Assembly (NCBI RefSeq): GCF_001922345.1
Contig: NZ_CP018811.1
Location: 1,860,001 to 1,924,000, forward strand
Origin: Paraburkholderia sp. SOS3
Lineage (GTDB): Bacteria > Pseudomonadota > Gammaproteobacteria > Burkholderiales > Burkholderiaceae
Length of the DNA: 64,000 nt
Reading direction: 5' to 3'
Below the pieces are notes generated by a model. That model saw only the letters and a program-made list of their open reading frames with translations. It searched no databases and was not told the DNA's origin. A program made the translations under genes and the position numbers. Positions 9,503 through 20,486 of the stretch are shown one piece after another. Each line of letters starts with the position of its first letter. Within the stretch, counting starts at the first letter, position 1.

Positions 9503-11340
9503 CCACGCAATCCGCTGTACCGCAAGCATTGCCGACCGTTGCGTCGCTGCAGGCGAGCTATCGTGCGCGCACGCTGACGCCGGCGCAGCTCGTCGATATG
9601 ATCGCCGCGCGCACGGCCGGCGACGATCCGCATCGCGTCTGGATCCGCCCGCTCACGCGCGACGAAATGATGCGCTACGCCGAAGCGCTGGCGGACAAGG
9701 ATCCGGCTTCGCTGCCGCTGTACGGCATTCCGTTCGCCATCAAGGACAACATCGATCTGGCCGGTGTGCCGACCACGGCGGGCTGCCCGGCCTTCGCGTA
9801 CACGCCGCACAAGAGTGCGGCGGTCGTCGAGCGGCTGATCGCGGCCGGTGCGATTCCGGTCGGCAAGACCAACCTCGACCAGTTCGCGACCGGTTTGTCG
9901 GGACAACGCTCGCCGCACGGCGCCTGCCGCAATGCGCTCGATTCGCGCTATGCGTCGGGCGGTTCGAGTTCCGGCTCCGCAGTGGCGGTGGCGCTCGGGC
10001 TCGCGGCGTTTTCGCTCGGCACCGATACGGCCGGCTCGGGCCGCGTGCCGGCGGCGTTTCATGGGCTCGTCGGTTTGAAGCCGACGAAGGGCGTGCTGAG
10101 CACGCTCGGTGTCGTGCCCGCCTGCAAGTCGCTCGATTGCGTGTCGATCTTTGCGCATACGGCGCAAGACGCGCAGCAGGTATTCGACGTGGCGCGCGGC
10201 ACGGCGGATGGCGACCCGTATGCGCGTGCGTGGACGCCGCCGTCGCCGAAGCCGGCTGCGTCGCGCGATGGCACGACGACGCTTCGCGGTGTGCGCTTCG
10301 GTGTGCCGCGCGCGGCGCAGCTCGAATTCTTCGGCGACGCGTCGTATGCGCACGCGTTCGAAGCGGCACTCGCGCGTTTGCGCGAGGCCGGCGCGCAGGT
10401 CGTCGAGATCGACTTCGAACCGTTTCTCGACGCCGCGCGTCTGCTCTACGAAGGCCCGTTCGTCGCCGAGCGGCTTGCCGCCATCAAGCCGTTCTTCGAG
10501 CAGCACGCGGACGCGTTGCATCCGGTGATTCGCACGATCGTCGGCGGCGCGGCGAAGTGGAGCGCCGCGGATCTGTTCGCCGCGCAGGACAGGCTCGCCG
10601 AACTGCGCTTGCGAGCCGACACGGTATGGCAACGGATCGACGCGATCTTCATGCCGACGTCCGCGACGACGGCAACCGTCGACGAACTCGAAGCGGACCC
10701 GATTCGCGTCAATTCGCGCTTCGGCTATTACACGAACTTCGTGAATCTGCTCGATCTGTCCGCACTCGCGGTGCCGGCCGGTGTCTGCACGGTCGGCGCA
10801 CACAGCGGGTTGCCGTTCGGCGTGACGTTCGTCGGACGTGCGCACGAGGACGCGCAGTTGCTGCGGCTTGCCTATGCATGGCTCGGCGAAGAAGTCGAGA
10901 CACCGCGGCCGGCATCGTCCGCGGTGTCGTCTTCCGACTCGATCCGCGTCGCCGTGGTCGGCGCGCATTTGCGCGGCGAGCCGCTCAATACGCAACTGAC
11001 CGAACGCGGCGCGCGCCTGATCGAGGCGACGGCCACCGCGCCCACCTACCGGCTCTACGCGCTGCCCGCCGCGGCAAGCGGCGGCGTCGCGAAGCCGGGT
11101 CTCGTTCGCGTACGCGACGATGGTGCGTCGATCGCGCTCGAGGTGTGGGAGATGCCGCTTGCCGCGTACGGCAGTTTCGTCGCGCTCATACCGGCGCCGC
11201 TTGGCATCGGCACGCTGACGCTCGCCGACGGCAGCGCCGTGCAAGGCTTCGTGTGCGAGACGAGCGCGCTCGACGGCGCCGATGACATCACGGCGTTCGG
11301 CGGCTGGCGCGCGTACCGCGCAAGTCTTGCCGCACGATGA
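9493..11340 (+). CDS. atzF: Allophanate hydrolase
   Basis: A 615-residue amidase-signature enzyme that hydrolyses allophanate to ammonia and carbon dioxide, the last step of the pathway. The catalytic triad is visible as K84 (AIKDN), S158 (GGSSSGS) and S182 (TAGSGRVPAA), with the K-S-S spacings expected for AtzF. The N-terminal amidase domain spans about 1-460 and a smaller C-terminal domain (about 475-615) follows. The GTG start at 9493 overlaps the carboxylase stop by 10 bases and has GAGGAGG a few bases upstream; no ATG fits. Expressed from the riboswitch-controlled operon. Confidence 0.95.
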   Translation: MQVTTQSAVPQALPTVASLQASYRARTLTPAQLVDMIAARTAGDDPHRVWIRPLTRDEMMRYAEALADKDPASLPLYGIPFAIKDNIDLAGVPTTAGCPAFAYTPHKSAAVVERLIAAGAIPVGKTNLDQFATGLSGQRSPHGACRNALDSRYASGGSSSGSAVAVALGLAAFSLGTDTAGSGRVPAAFHGLVGLKPTKGVLSTLGVVPACKSLDCVSIFAHTAQDAQQVFDVARGTADGDPYARAWTPPSPKPAASRDGTTTLRGVRFGVPRAAQLEFFGDASYAHAFEAALARLREAGAQVVEIDFEPFLDAARLLYEGPFVAERLAAIKPFFEQHADALHPVIRTIVGGAAKWSAADLFAAQDRLAELRLRADTVWQRIDAIFMPTSATTATVDELEADPIRVNSRFGYYTNFVNLLDLSALAVPAGVCTVGAHSGLPFGVTFVGRAHEDAQLLRLAYAWLGEEVETPRPASSAVSSSDSIRVAVVGAHLRGEPLNTQLTERGARLIEATATAPTYRLYALPAAASGGVAKPGLVRVRDDGASIALEVWEMPLAAYGSFVALIPAPLGIGTLTLADGSAVQGFVCETSALDGADDITAFGGWRAYRASLAAR

Positions 11341-11416
11341 ACACGTTCCGCGCCACGCGCGCGGTCCTTCCTCGCTCGACGCCGTCTCGACGATCGAGCA
11401 CCGCAAGGAGAATCGG

Positions 11417-12520
11417 ATGACAGCCGATGCACAGGTTGCCGCGCATGGCAATGCGAGCGCTGTTGCAAGCGCCCATGCAAACGCCGGCGAAAACGCCGCT
11501 GCAACCCCGCTTGCGACTTCTGTTGCGCCGCCGCTCACGAGGCCGCGCGCGAGACCACGCTCGGGGACCGACTGGTTCGCGGTGCGCCGCGAACTGTCGA
11601 CCAAAAGCCGCTGGACGCTCGGCATCGGCTCGTTCGTGCTGCCGCTTCTGGTCTGGTGCATCGTCAGCTATGTGCCGTTCGTCTGGCATCCGCAAATGCT
11701 GATCGAGAACCCCGGCAGCGTCGATTATTTTCAGCCGGGCATGCGCATCGACAAGGCGACCTTCAACGACGAACTGCAAACCGCGCGCGCGAAACATGCG
11801 GCGCTGCCGACCGGCATCGCAGTGAATCCGGTCTACCTGCCGGCACCGCATGAGGTGCTGCGCGCGTTCTATACGGCCTTTACGACGCCGCCCGCCTCGC
11901 GCGATGCCCCGTGGCTGCATGAAAGCCTGTGGCACAGCATCCAGGTGATTTTCTGGGGTTTCGTGATTTCATCGGCGATCGGCGTGCCGCTTGGCATCGT
12001 GTGCGGCACGTATAGCGCGCTCGCGCGGCTGCAGGAGCCGTTTATCGAGTTCTTCCGCTATCTGCCGGCGCCCGCGTTCGGCGCGCTGATGGTCGCGGTG
12101 CTCGGCATCTATGACGGGCCGAAAATCGCGATCATCGTGATCGGCACGTTCTTCCAGCAGGTGCTGATCGTCGCGAACACGACGCGCAAGCTCGACTACG
12201 CGCTCTTCGAAGCCGCGATGACGCTCGGCACGAAGAAGCTCAAGCTGCTCACGCATGTGGTGATTCCGGGCATCCTGCCGGACCTGTATCGCGATCAGCG
12301 CATTCTGCTCGGCTGGGCGTGGACCTATCTGATCGTCGCGGAACTCGTCGGCACGAGTTCGGGCATCACGTGGTACATCACGCAGCAGGCGCGCTACGAA
12401 CACTTCGACAACGTGTACGCGGCGATCATGATGATCGGCATCATCGGCCTCGGCTCGGATCTCGTGCTCGCGTATTTCGGCCGCAAACTGTTTCCGTGGG
12501 ACCGCACGCTCAAGGCGTAA
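11417..12520 (+). CDS. ABC transporter permease of the guanidine/urea-carboxylase locus
   Basis: A 367-residue inner-membrane permease of the nitrate/taurine/sulfonate (SsuC/TauC) type. After an unusually long alanine-rich N-terminal tail of about 60 residues there are some six to seven hydrophobic segments and an EAA loop (EAAMTLGTKKLKLLTHVVIPG, near 270) that docks on the ATPase. The ATG at 11417 has AAGGAG before it. It is 76 bases after the hydrolase stop and is followed by the ATPase, so it belongs to the same operon. It should pair with the binding protein at 1-884, making an importer for the carboxylase substrate. Confidence 0.9.
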   Translation: MTADAQVAAHGNASAVASAHANAGENAAATPLATSVAPPLTRPRARPRSGTDWFAVRRELSTKSRWTLGIGSFVLPLLVWCIVSYVPFVWHPQMLIENPGSVDYFQPGMRIDKATFNDELQTARAKHAALPTGIAVNPVYLPAPHEVLRAFYTAFTTPPASRDAPWLHESLWHSIQVIFWGFVISSAIGVPLGIVCGTYSALARLQEPFIEFFRYLPAPAFGALMVAVLGIYDGPKIAIIVIGTFFQQVLIVANTTRKLDYALFEAAMTLGTKKLKLLTHVVIPGILPDLYRDQRILLGWAWTYLIVAELVGTSSGITWYITQQARYEHFDNVYAAIMMIGIIGLGSDLVLAYFGRKLFPWDRTLKA

Positions 12521-12526
12521 ATACGC

Positions 12527-12576
12527 GAATCGAGCCCTGCCGGAGCGTGCACGAACAGGCGCGCACGGCTCGATTC
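12527..12576. repeat. Inverted repeat between permease and ATPase genes
   Basis: GAATCGAGCC at 12527-12536 is the exact complement of GGCTCGATTC at 12567-12576. The 30-base interior contains further short complementary runs. There is no T-run, so it is not a classic terminator; it could be an RNA-processing or stability hairpin that sets the ratio of permease to ATPase. Confidence 0.6.
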
Positions 12577-12626
12577 GATCCGCCTCGCAAGCAGTCCGTC
12601 CCCATGCCTAGCCACAGGAATTCGTC

Positions 12627-13541
12627 ATGTTGAATCCGCAACCGGTTCCGTCCTATCTGTTGCAGTCCGACGCGGTGCGCGCGCGTTTCGACCGTCTCAA
12701 AGCGCGCGACGTGATTCTCGACGTGCGCAATCTCGGCAAGTGTTTCCCGACCTCGCACGGCGAACACGTCGCGCTCGATGACATCAGCTTCCAGACGCAC
12801 CGACGCGAGTTCGTCTGCGTGATCGGGCCGTCGGGCTGCGGCAAGTCGACGCTGATCCGCATTCTCGCAGGGCTCGAGCGGCAAACGAGCGGTGACGTGC
12901 TGATCGACGGCAAACCCGTCGACGGGCCCGGTGCCGACCGCGGGATGGTGTTTCAGGGCTACACGCTGTTCCCGTGGCTCACGGTCAAGAAGAACGTGAT
13001 GTTCGGCCTGAAGATGAACGGTCTCGGCCGTACCCAGGCCGAGCGCGAGGCACTGCAGTGGCTCGATCTCGTCGGCCTCGCGAAATTCGCCGACGTCTAT
13101 CCGCATCAGTTGTCGGGCGGCATGAAACAGCGCGTCGCGATTGCGCGCGCACTCGCGAACCGGCCGCGCATCCTGCTGATGGACGAGCCGTTCGGCGCGC
13201 TCGATGCGCAAACGCGCGCGAAGATGCAAGCGCATCTGCTCGACATCTGGCGCAATATCGACGTGACGGTGCTGTTCATCACGCACGATCTCGACGAAGC
13301 GATCTTTCTCGCGGACCGCATTCTCGTGCTGAAGGCGAACCCCGGCGAAGTGCAGGAACTGATCGAAGTGCCGGTGCCGAGGCCGCGCGAGCTTGCGCAG
13401 TCCACTTCCGCCGAATTCATCGCAACGAGGGCGCGGCTCGAAGCGCTGATCCATCCGCCGATCGCTGAGAGCGACGCGGAAGACGACGGCGTGAAGCCGC
13501 ATATGGTCCGGATGACCGATATATCGGACAACGTCGAATGA
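12627..13541 (+). CDS. ABC transporter ATP-binding protein of the guanidine/urea-carboxylase locus
   Basis: A 304-residue ATPase of the SsuB/TauB group. Walker A is GPSGCGKST (67-75), the Q-loop is in [12 protein letters not shown], the signature is LSGGMKQR and Walker B is [12 protein letters not shown], followed by the switch histidine in FITHDLDEA. An N-terminal extension of about 30 residues precedes the nucleotide-binding domain. It is the last gene of the riboswitch-controlled operon, 106 bases after the permease, and energises import of guanidine or a related compound. It converges on the small zinc-ribbon gene that follows. Confidence 0.92.
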   Translation: MLNPQPVPSYLLQSDAVRARFDRLKARDVILDVRNLGKCFPTSHGEHVALDDISFQTHRREFVCVIGPSGCGKSTLIRILAGLERQTSGDVLIDGKPVDGPGADRGMVFQGYTLFPWLTVKKNVMFGLKMNGLGRTQAEREALQWLDLVGLAKFADVYPHQLSGGMKQRVAIARALANRPRILLMDEPFGALDAQTRAKMQAHLLDIWRNIDVTVLFITHDLDEAIFLADRILVLKANPGEVQELIEVPVPRPRELAQSTSAEFIATRARLEALIHPPIAESDAEDDGVKPHMVRMTDISDNVE

Positions 13542-13554
13542 CAGCCGGCGATCG

Positions 13555-13800
13555 TTAGTCTTCAATCGGTACTTCGAAGCGTGTCCGGCAACCCGGACAT
13601 TCGACCGGCATATATTCGTCCTGCGCCGCATGCAGGACGAGCGGCTGCTCTTCTCCCGCCAGAAAACAGACCGGGCACGGAAACGCTTCGTGCGACCTCA
13701 GCCGGTGCCAGCGGTCGACGTAGCGCTCGATGTCGGGCGGCGGCGCGCCGATCGACTCGAGATGGTCAAGCAGGACGTGAAACAGAGCAGGGTTCTGCAT
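13555..13800 (-). CDS. Small zinc-ribbon protein, function unknown
   Basis: An 81-residue protein starting MQNPALFHVLLDHLES. Two CxxC knuckles, CPVC near residue 46 and CPGC near 72, separated by about 25 residues, form a likely zinc ribbon; the N-terminal 40 residues look helical. An in-frame start exists further upstream at 14004, but the short form starts at a clean ATG. It is convergent with the ABC ATPase, 13 bases apart, and has no partner of its own. I do not recognise the family and no role can be assigned. Confidence 0.7.
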   Translation of the reverse strand: MQNPALFHVLLDHLESIGAPPPDIERYVDRWHRLRSHEAFPCPVCFLAGEEQPLVLHAAQDEYMPVECPGCRTRFEVPIED

Positions 13801-14239
13801 GGATGGTCTCCGGTCCCTTTTGCCGGTTGTGCGGCGGATCGCCCTCTCATCATGATAGGCAGGCGCGCGCATGCCGTGCCTCCTGCGCGCTTCGTCCACG
13901 CGTGGTCCGCGCCGCGATCGCCGCGGCGTCGCAAAACGCCGACGAAAGCGTCTGCCGATGACCGGTGTCCGATAAATCCCCATTATCTGGCGGCAAAAAC
14001 CCATGTTGCATTCGGGATCGTCAGGGGTGCGCTTTAAGGTTCGGTTAAGAGTTCGCTTCTACATTGATACGCGCCGCGCAAGACGCGGGCGCGATGCCCG
14101 CCCTTGGCGACCGCTTTCGTGAACTACCGGGGGGTGGTGAACGAAGACCATCGTCGACTCTGCGTCGACTGCCGAAAGGTAAAGATGGCGGCGGTACCGG
14201 CTGCTATCCGGCTTGCAACGGGCCGGCAGCGACCTTCAG
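13801..14239. other. Intergenic region upstream of a terminator; possible small RNA
   Basis: No convincing gene. The right half (about 14060-14239) is rich in short self-complementary segments such as GCGGGCGCGATGCCCGC (14085-14101) and leads directly into the strong terminator at 14240-14267 with no reading frame in between. This could be a small RNA or an abandoned leader. No good promoter was recognised. Confidence 0.4.
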
Positions 14240-14267
14240 AACCCGGCCTGCCGCCGGGTTTTTTCTT
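14240..14267 (+). terminator. Rho-independent terminator
   Basis: AACCCGGC (14240-14247), loop CTGCC, GCCGGGTT (14253-14260), then TTTTCTTT: a perfect 8-bp GC-rich stem followed by a T-run on the plus strand. It ends transcription before the UvrA gene. No gene on this strand lies directly in front of it. Confidence 0.85.
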
Positions 14268-14383
14268 TGGCTGCGCGTGCGGCATCTTCCGCTTTTTAGT
14301 GCATCGGTTCCCGGCCGCGAACACAAAAGACTGTATATATATACAATACGCTGACTCGCGAACTTCTATTCACGGACAGCAAA

Positions 14384-17300
14384 TTGGCCTCTCATGGAAC
14401 GATCCGCATCCGCGGAGCCCGCCAGCACAACCTCAAAAACGTCGACCTCGACCTGCGCACCGGCGAAATGACGGTAGTGACCGGCCCGTCCGGGTCGGGC
14501 AAGTCGAGCCTCGTCTTCGACACGCTGTACGCCGAAGGCCAGCGCCGCTACGTCGAAACTTTCAGCGCCTACGCACGCCAGTTTCTGGACCGGATGGACC
14601 GGCCGCAGGTCGACCGCGTCGACGGCGTGCCGCCGGCCATCGCGATCGATCAGACCAATCCCGTGCGCAGTTCGCGTTCGACGGTCGGCACGATGACCGA
14701 GCTGAACGATCACCTGAAGCTGCTGTACGCGCGCGCGGCCGAGCTGTTCGACCGCAAGACGGCGCAGCAGGTGCGGCACGACACGCCGGAAACGATCTAC
14801 GCGGAGCTCGCCGCGCGCACCGCAGGCGGCGATCCGCGCGTCGTCGTCACGTTCCCGGTCGAACTGCCGGAAAGCGCGAGCGAGACGGAAGTCGAGCAGT
14901 GGCTGTCCGCGAGCGGCTACACGCGCGTGCAGGCGCAGCGCGAGGTCGAGTCGCCGACCGGGCCGCGCAAGGTGCTCGACGTCGTCGCGGACCGCTTCCG
15001 CCTGCATCAGGTGGACAAGGCGCGCGTCGTCGAGGCAGTCGAAGCGTCGCTCAAGCGCGGCGGCGGGCGCGTCAATGTCTATGTGCTGAATGAAGCGAAC
15101 GAGGCGCACGGCGACGCGGCTGCGGCGCCGGCGCCGCAAATCTGGCGCTTCTCCACGGGCCTGCACAACCCCGATAGCGATCTGCGCTACGCCGACCCGC
15201 AGCCGGCGCTGTTCTCGTTCAACTCCGCGTACGGCGCGTGCGATACCTGTCGCGGCTTTGGCCGCGTGATCGGCGTCGATCTCGGCCTCGTGATTCCCGA
15301 CGAACGCAAAACGCTGCGCGGCGGTGCGGTCAAACCGATGCAGACGCCCGCATGGAAAGAGTGCCAGGACGATCTGATGCGCTACGCGGCGAAGGCGAAT
15401 ATCCGCCGCGACACGCGCTGGTCCGAACTGACCGATGCCGAGCGCGACTGGGTCATCAACGGCTCGCCGGACTGGGACGGCGAGTGGCAGCGCCAGTGGT
15501 ACGGCGTCAAACGCTTTTTCGGGTACCTCGAATCGAAGGCGTACAAGATGCACATTCGCGTGCTGCTGTCGAAATACCGCAGCTACACGCCGTGCGAGAC
15601 CTGCGGCGGCGCGCGTCTGAAACTCGAATCGCTTTTGTGGCGCCTCGGCACGAAGCCGAACGCGGACGCCGTGCTCGACCCGGCGCGGCGCTTCATGCCG
15701 CGCGGCGCCGACTGGACGCGCGCGCAGCTCGAGGCGCTGCCGGGTCTCACAGTGCACGACCTGATGCTGCTGCCGATCGAACGTATCCGCCGTTTCTTCG
15801 ACGAAATCACCTTGCCGAGCGCATTGCTCGACGACGCCTTGAAGCTGCTGCTCGCCGAAGTGCGTACGCGCCTCAAGTATCTGTGCGACGTCGGCCTCGG
15901 CTATCTGACGCTCGACCGGCAAAGCCGCACGCTGTCGGGCGGCGAAGTGCAGCGCATCAACCTGACCACGGCGCTCGGCACGTCGCTCACGAAAACCTTG
16001 TTCGTGCTCGACGAGCCGAGCATCGGCCTGCATCCGCGCGACCTTAATCGCATCGTCGAAGCGATGCAGCGTTTGCGCGACGCGGGCAATACGCTCGTCG
16101 TCGTCGAGCATGATCCGTCGGTGATGCTCGCGGCGGACCGCCTGATCGACATGGGCCCGGGGCCCGGCGAGCGCGGCGGCTCGATTATTTTCGACGGCGC
16201 GCCGCAGGCCATCCGCTCGGCCGGCACGCTGACCGGCGAGTATCTCGGCGGCCGCAAGCACGTCGCCGATGCGGCGCACTGGTCGCGCCGGCCCGTCGAT
16301 GCGGGCACGCCGCGCATCGTGCTCGAAGGTGCGCGCGAACACAACTTGCGCGACGTCGATGTGGAAATACCGCTGCAGCGGCTCGTCTGCGTGACGGGCG
16401 TCTCCGGCTCCGGCAAGTCGACGCTCGTGCAGGACGTGCTGTATCCGGCGCTGGCGCGCCATCTCGGCAAGGCGACCGAAACGCCGGGCGCGCATCGTTC
16501 GTTGTCGGGCGTGGAAAGTATCAGCGACGCGGTATTCGTCGACCAGTCGCCGATCGGCAAGACCACGCGTTCGAATCCGGCCAGCTACGTCGGCGCGTTC
16601 GACGAGATCCGCAAGCTGTTCGCGAAGGCGCCGCTCGCGGCGCAGCGCGGCTATGGCGCGGGCGTGTTCAGCTTCAACTCGGGCGACGGCCGATGCCCGA
16701 CCTGCGGCGGCTCGGGTTTCGAACATATCGAAATGCAGTTCCTCAGCGACGTCTACTTGCGTTGCCCCGACTGCGACGGACGGCGCTACCGGCCCGAGAT
16801 TCTCGAAGTGAAGATCGAGCGCGGCGCACGCGCGCTGAGCGTGGCCGACGTGCTCGAACTGACGGTCAACGAAGCAGTCGGGTTCTTTGCCGGCGACGCC
16901 GAAGTCCTGCGCGTGTTGCAGCCGATCGTCGACGTCGGTCTCGAATACGTGAAGCTCGGCCAGCCGGTGCCGACCTTGTCGGGCGGCGAAGCGCAGCGCC
17001 TGAAGCTCGCGGGCTTTCTCGCGGAAACCGCGCAGGCGGCCGGTGCGCGCAACAAAAAGGAAGCGCGCGCGAGCCGCCTTTTCATGTTCGACGAACCGAC
17101 CACGGGCCTGCATTTCGACGACATCGCCAAGCTGATGCGCGCGTTCGCCAGGCTGCTCGCGGGCGGCCATTCGCTGATCGTGATCGAGCACAACCTCGAT
17201 GTGATCCGCGCGGCCGACTGGCTGATCGATCTCGGCCCCGAAGGCGGCGACGGCGGCGGTCTCGTGCTGTGTGCGGGCACGCCGGAAGACGTCAAGCAAT

Positions 17301-20300
17301 GCGCGGGTTCGCATACGGGCGCTGCGCTCGTGCAATACGACGAGGCGATGGGTCGTGCGATCGAGCCGGCCGAAGCGGCAAGCGAGGGCGTGCCGCTGCA
17401 GGCGACGCTGGCGGCGGCGCGCGCGCGGCGAGCGGTCGAGGGCGAAGACGTCGTGCGCATCGTCAACGCGCGCGAGCACAACCTGAAGGCGCTCGACGTC
17501 GATATTCCGCACGGGCGCTTCAACGTGATCACGGGCGTGTCGGGCTCCGGCAAATCGACGCTCGCGTTCGACATCCTGTTCCACGAAGGTCAGCGCCGTT
17601 ATCTCGAATCGCTGAACGCGTACGCGCGTTCGATCGTGCAACCGGCAGGACGTCCTGAAGTCGATGCCGTGTACGGCATTCCGCCGACCGTCGCGATCGA
17701 GCAACGGCTCTCGCGCGGCGGCCGCAAGAGTACCGTGGCGACCACGTCGGAGGTGTGGCACTTCCTGCGCCTGCTGTATGTGAAGCTCGGCTTGCAGCAT
17801 TGCATTCACGACGGCACGCCTGTCACGTCGCAAAGCATCGAGTCGATCGCCGCGCAGCTGCTGCGCGATCACAAGGGGCAGCACGTCGGCATGCTGGCGC
17901 CGCTCGTCGTGAACCGCAAGGGCGTCTATACGGACCTCGCGAAATGGGCGAAGGCGCGCGGCAACACGCATCTGCGCGTCGACGGCGAATTCGTGCCGGT
18001 CGACCCGTGGCCGAAGCTCGACCGCTTCCGCGAACATACGATCGAGCTGCCGGTCGGCGACCTCGTCGTATCGGCCGATCACGAAGCGGAACTGCGGCGT
18101 CTGCTCGAACAGACGCTCGAAGCGGGCAAGGGCGTGATGCATCTGCTTGCGCCGCTCGACGGATTGCAGCGCGCGATGAGCCAGGGCGGCAAAGGCGGCA
18201 ATGGCGGCACCGCGAAGATCGGCGAGGTCAAGGTGCTGTCGACGCGGCGCGCCTGCCCCGTGTGCGGCACCAGTTACCCCGAGCTCGACCCGCGCATGTT
18301 CTCGTACAACAGCAAGCATGGCTGGTGCACGACCTGCGTCGGCACGGGGCTCGCCCTGACGCGCGAGCAGCGCGCCGCGTACGACGACACGGTGCTCGTC
18401 GACGACAACCGCGGCCGCGAGCAAACGCTGCCGTCCGATGAGCAGGAACCCGAAGGCGTCGGCGACGAGCCGTGCCCGGATTGCCGCGGCACGCGGCTGA
18501 ACCCGACCGCGCGCGCGGTGACGTTCGACACGCAGCCGATCGTCGACGTCGCGCAATGGACCGTGTCGGATACGCGCAGGTGGATCGACGGGCTGCGGCT
18601 CGAGGGCCGCGAGGCGGAGATCGCGCGCGACGTCGTGAGCGAGATCGCGAGCCGGCTGCAATTTCTCGAGGAAGTCGGGCTGGGCTACCTGAGCCTCGAT
18701 CGTGCGGCGCCGAGCCTGTCGGGCGGCGAAGCACAGCGCATTCGCCTTGCGGCGCAACTGGGCAGCAATCTGCAGGGTGTCTGCTACGTGCTCGACGAGC
18801 CGACCATCGGCTTGCATCCGCGCGACAACCAGATCCTGCTGAACGCGCTGCGCAAGCTCGGCGACAAGGGCAATACGCTCGTCGTCGTCGAACACGACGA
18901 AGATACGATCCGGCGCGCCGATCACATCATCGATATCGGTCCGGGCGCGGGCAAGCGCGGCGGTACGCTGGTGGCCCAAGGGGGCGTGAGCGATCTGTCG
19001 GCGCAGTCCGATTCGCTGACCGGCCGGTTTCTTGCACAGCCGATTCCGCATCCGTTGCAGGTGCGGCGCCCCGTGGCCGCGCCGGCTGCAGCATCGGGCA
19101 AGCGCGCGGCAACCGCTGCCGTGCCCGAGCAGTGGCTCACCGTGCATGGCGGCAAGCTGCACAACCTGCGCGGCGTGACCGTCGGCATTCCGCTCGGACG
19201 CCTCGTCGCGATAACGGGCGTGAGCGGCTCCGGCAAATCGACGCTCGCGCGCGACGTGCTGATGACGAATCTGCTCGACGCGGTTGGCCGCTCGGTGCTG
19301 TCGTCGCCGGCGACGCGGCGCGCGCGCAAGGCCGCGCAGGCCGACGAGCCGCAGACGAAGCGGCGCTCGAGCGTGCTCGCGCGCAGCGCGCCGCGTCCTG
19401 CGCTGAACGTCGCGCACGCGTGGCAGGGCTGCGAGTCGATCACCGGCTGGGAAGCGATCGACCGTGTGCTCGAAGTCGATCAGACGCCGATCGGCAAAAC
19501 GCCGCGTTCGTGCCCGGCCACCTATATCGGCGTGTGGGACACGATCCGGCGGCTGTTTGCCGATACGCTCGAGGCGCGCGCGCGTGGCTACACCGCATCG
19601 CGCTTTTCGTTCAATACCGGCGACGGGCGTTGCCCGGCCTGCGAAGGGCAGGGCGTGCGCACGATCGGCATGAGCTTCCTGCCCGACGTCAAGGTGCCGT
19701 GCGACGTCTGCCACGGCCAGCGCTTCAATCCCGAGACGCTGGCCGTGACCTGGCGCGGCAAGAACATCGGCGACGTGCTGACGATGGAGATCGACGAAGC
19801 AGTCGAATTCTTCGCATCGATGTCGAACATCGCGCATCCGCTGCAGTTGATGAAGGACGTCGGGCTCGGCTATCTGACGCTCGGCCAGCCGTCGCCGACG
19901 CTATCGGGCGGCGAGGCGCAGCGTATCAAGCTCGTCACCGAACTCTCGAAGGTGCGCGACGACGTCACGCGGCGCGGGCAGAAGGCGCCGCATACGCTGT
20001 ATGTGCTCGACGAGCCGACGGTCGGCCTGCATATGGCCGACGTCGCGAAGCTGATCCGCGTGCTGCACCGGCTCGCGGACGGCGGTCATAGCGTCGTCGT
20101 GATCGAGCACGATCTCGACGTGATCGCCGAAGCGGACTGGATCATCGACCTCGGTCCGGAAGGCGGCGTCGGCGGTGGCACGATCGTCGCGGCGACCGAT
20201 CCGGAAGGGCTCGTCAAGGTGCGTGCGAGCCACACCGGGCAGGCGCTCGCGCCGGTGCTCGCGCGCGGCAGCGCGGCGCTGCAGGATGCGGTCGAAACGG

Positions 20301-20320
20301 GCAAGGTTGGGGCGGCGTGA
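14384..20320 (+). CDS. uvrA: Double-length UvrA-family excinuclease ATPase
   Basis: A 1978-residue protein, about twice the usual 940-970 of UvrA. It is two UvrA-like halves in tandem (about 1-1010 and 1030-1978), each with two ABC modules. Four P-loops are visible (GPSGSGKSS near the start, then three GVSGSGKST) and four LSGGE-x-QR signatures. Zinc-knuckle pairs include [30 protein letters not shown] and [14 protein letters not shown]. UvrA normally dimerises to find DNA damage, so the fusion gives a covalent dimer. The start is a TTG at 14384 placing [13 protein letters not shown] at the conserved N-terminus. Similar long forms occur in Burkholderiales besides a normal UvrA; repair versus a specialised (UvrA2-like, drug-tolerance) role is unresolved. 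Confidence 0.92.
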   Translation: MASHGTIRIRGARQHNLKNVDLDLRTGEMTVVTGPSGSGKSSLVFDTLYAEGQRRYVETFSAYARQFLDRMDRPQVDRVDGVPPAIAIDQTNPVRSSRSTVGTMTELNDHLKLLYARAAELFDRKTAQQVRHDTPETIYAELAARTAGGDPRVVVTFPVELPESASETEVEQWLSASGYTRVQAQREVESPTGPRKVLDVVADRFRLHQVDKARVVEAVEASLKRGGGRVNVYVLNEANEAHGDAAAAPAPQIWRFSTGLHNPDSDLRYADPQPALFSFNSAYGACDTCRGFGRVIGVDLGLVIPDERKTLRGGAVKPMQTPAWKECQDDLMRYAAKANIRRDTRWSELTDAERDWVINGSPDWDGEWQRQWYGVKRFFGYLESKAYKMHIRVLLSKYRSYTPCETCGGARLKLESLLWRLGTKPNADAVLDPARRFMPRGADWTRAQLEALPGLTVHDLMLLPIERIRRFFDEITLPSALLDDALKLLLAEVRTRLKYLCDVGLGYLTLDRQSRTLSGGEVQRINLTTALGTSLTKTLFVLDEPSIGLHPRDLNRIVEAMQRLRDAGNTLVVVEHDPSVMLAADRLIDMGPGPGERGGSIIFDGAPQAIRSAGTLTGEYLGGRKHVADAAHWSRRPVDAGTPRIVLEGAREHNLRDVDVEIPLQRLVCVTGVSGSGKSTLVQDVLYPALARHLGKATETPGAHRSLSGVESISDAVFVDQSPIGKTTRSNPASYVGAFDEIRKLFAKAPLAAQRGYGAGVFSFNSGDGRCPTCGGSGFEHIEMQFLSDVYLRCPDCDGRRYRPEILEVKIERGARALSVADVLELTVNEAVGFFAGDAEVLRVLQPIVDVGLEYVKLGQPVPTLSGGEAQRLKLAGFLAETAQAAGARNKKEARASRLFMFDEPTTGLHFDDIAKLMRAFARLLAGGHSLIVIEHNLDVIRAADWLIDLGPEGGDGGGLVLCAGTPEDVKQCAGSHTGAALVQYDEAMGRAIEPAEAASEGVPLQATLAAARARRAVEGEDVVRIVNAREHNLKALDVDIPHGRFNVITGVSGSGKSTLAFDILFHEGQRRYLESLNAYARSIVQPAGRPEVDAVYGIPPTVAIEQRLSRGGRKSTVATTSEVWHFLRLLYVKLGLQHCIHDGTPVTSQSIESIAAQLLRDHKGQHVGMLAPLVVNRKGVYTDLAKWAKARGNTHLRVDGEFVPVDPWPKLDRFREHTIELPVGDLVVSADHEAELRRLLEQTLEAGKGVMHLLAPLDGLQRAMSQGGKGGNGGTAKIGEVKVLSTRRACPVCGTSYPELDPRMFSYNSKHGWCTTCVGTGLALTREQRAAYDDTVLVDDNRGREQTLPSDEQEPEGVGDEPCPDCRGTRLNPTARAVTFDTQPIVDVAQWTVSDTRRWIDGLRLEGREAEIARDVVSEIASRLQFLEEVGLGYLSLDRAAPSLSGGEAQRIRLAAQLGSNLQGVCYVLDEPTIGLHPRDNQILLNALRKLGDKGNTLVVVEHDEDTIRRADHIIDIGPGAGKRGGTLVAQGGVSDLSAQSDSLTGRFLAQPIPHPLQVRRPVAAPAAASGKRAATAAVPEQWLTVHGGKLHNLRGVTVGIPLGRLVAITGVSGSGKSTLARDVLMTNLLDAVGRSVLSSPATRRARKAAQADEPQTKRRSSVLARSAPRPALNVAHAWQGCESITGWEAIDRVLEVDQTPIGKTPRSCPATYIGVWDTIRRLFADTLEARARGYTASRFSFNTGDGRCPACEGQGVRTIGMSFLPDVKVPCDVCHGQRFNPETLAVTWRGKNIGDVLTMEIDEAVEFFASMSNIAHPLQLMKDVGLGYLTLGQPSPTLSGGEAQRIKLVTELSKVRDDVTRRGQKAPHTLYVLDEPTVGLHMADVAKLIRVLHRLADGGHSVVVIEHDLDVIAEADWIIDLGPEGGVGGGTIVAATDPEGLVKVRASHTGQALAPVLARGSAALQDAVETGKVGAA

Positions 20321-20486
20321 CGACGGCGCGAGGCTGGCGTGACGCTGCCGTGCTGTGGCGTGAGCGATTTGCCGGCCGCCGCTTCCATCGCGCTTCTATT
20401 CGCCGCGGCGCGCGGTTGGCGGCGCGGCATGGCATGGCCTGGCATGCCGATGCGCGCGTAGTCATATTCACGCGGCGCGCCTGATC

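Noticed and set aside
9067..11661. An 864-codon minus-strand open frame across the allophanate hydrolase and permease genes
   Set aside because: It is the mirror of well-supported genes, with no ribosome site and no recognisable domain.
12521..12626. Rho-independent terminator between permease and ATPase genes
   Set aside because: The inverted repeat lacks a following T-run, so it was kept only as a hairpin.
14366..19837. A 1823-codon open frame on the minus strand
   Set aside because: It lies entirely opposite the UvrA gene, is arginine/alanine-rich with no domain, and exists only because GC-rich codons rarely read as stops in the opposite frame.
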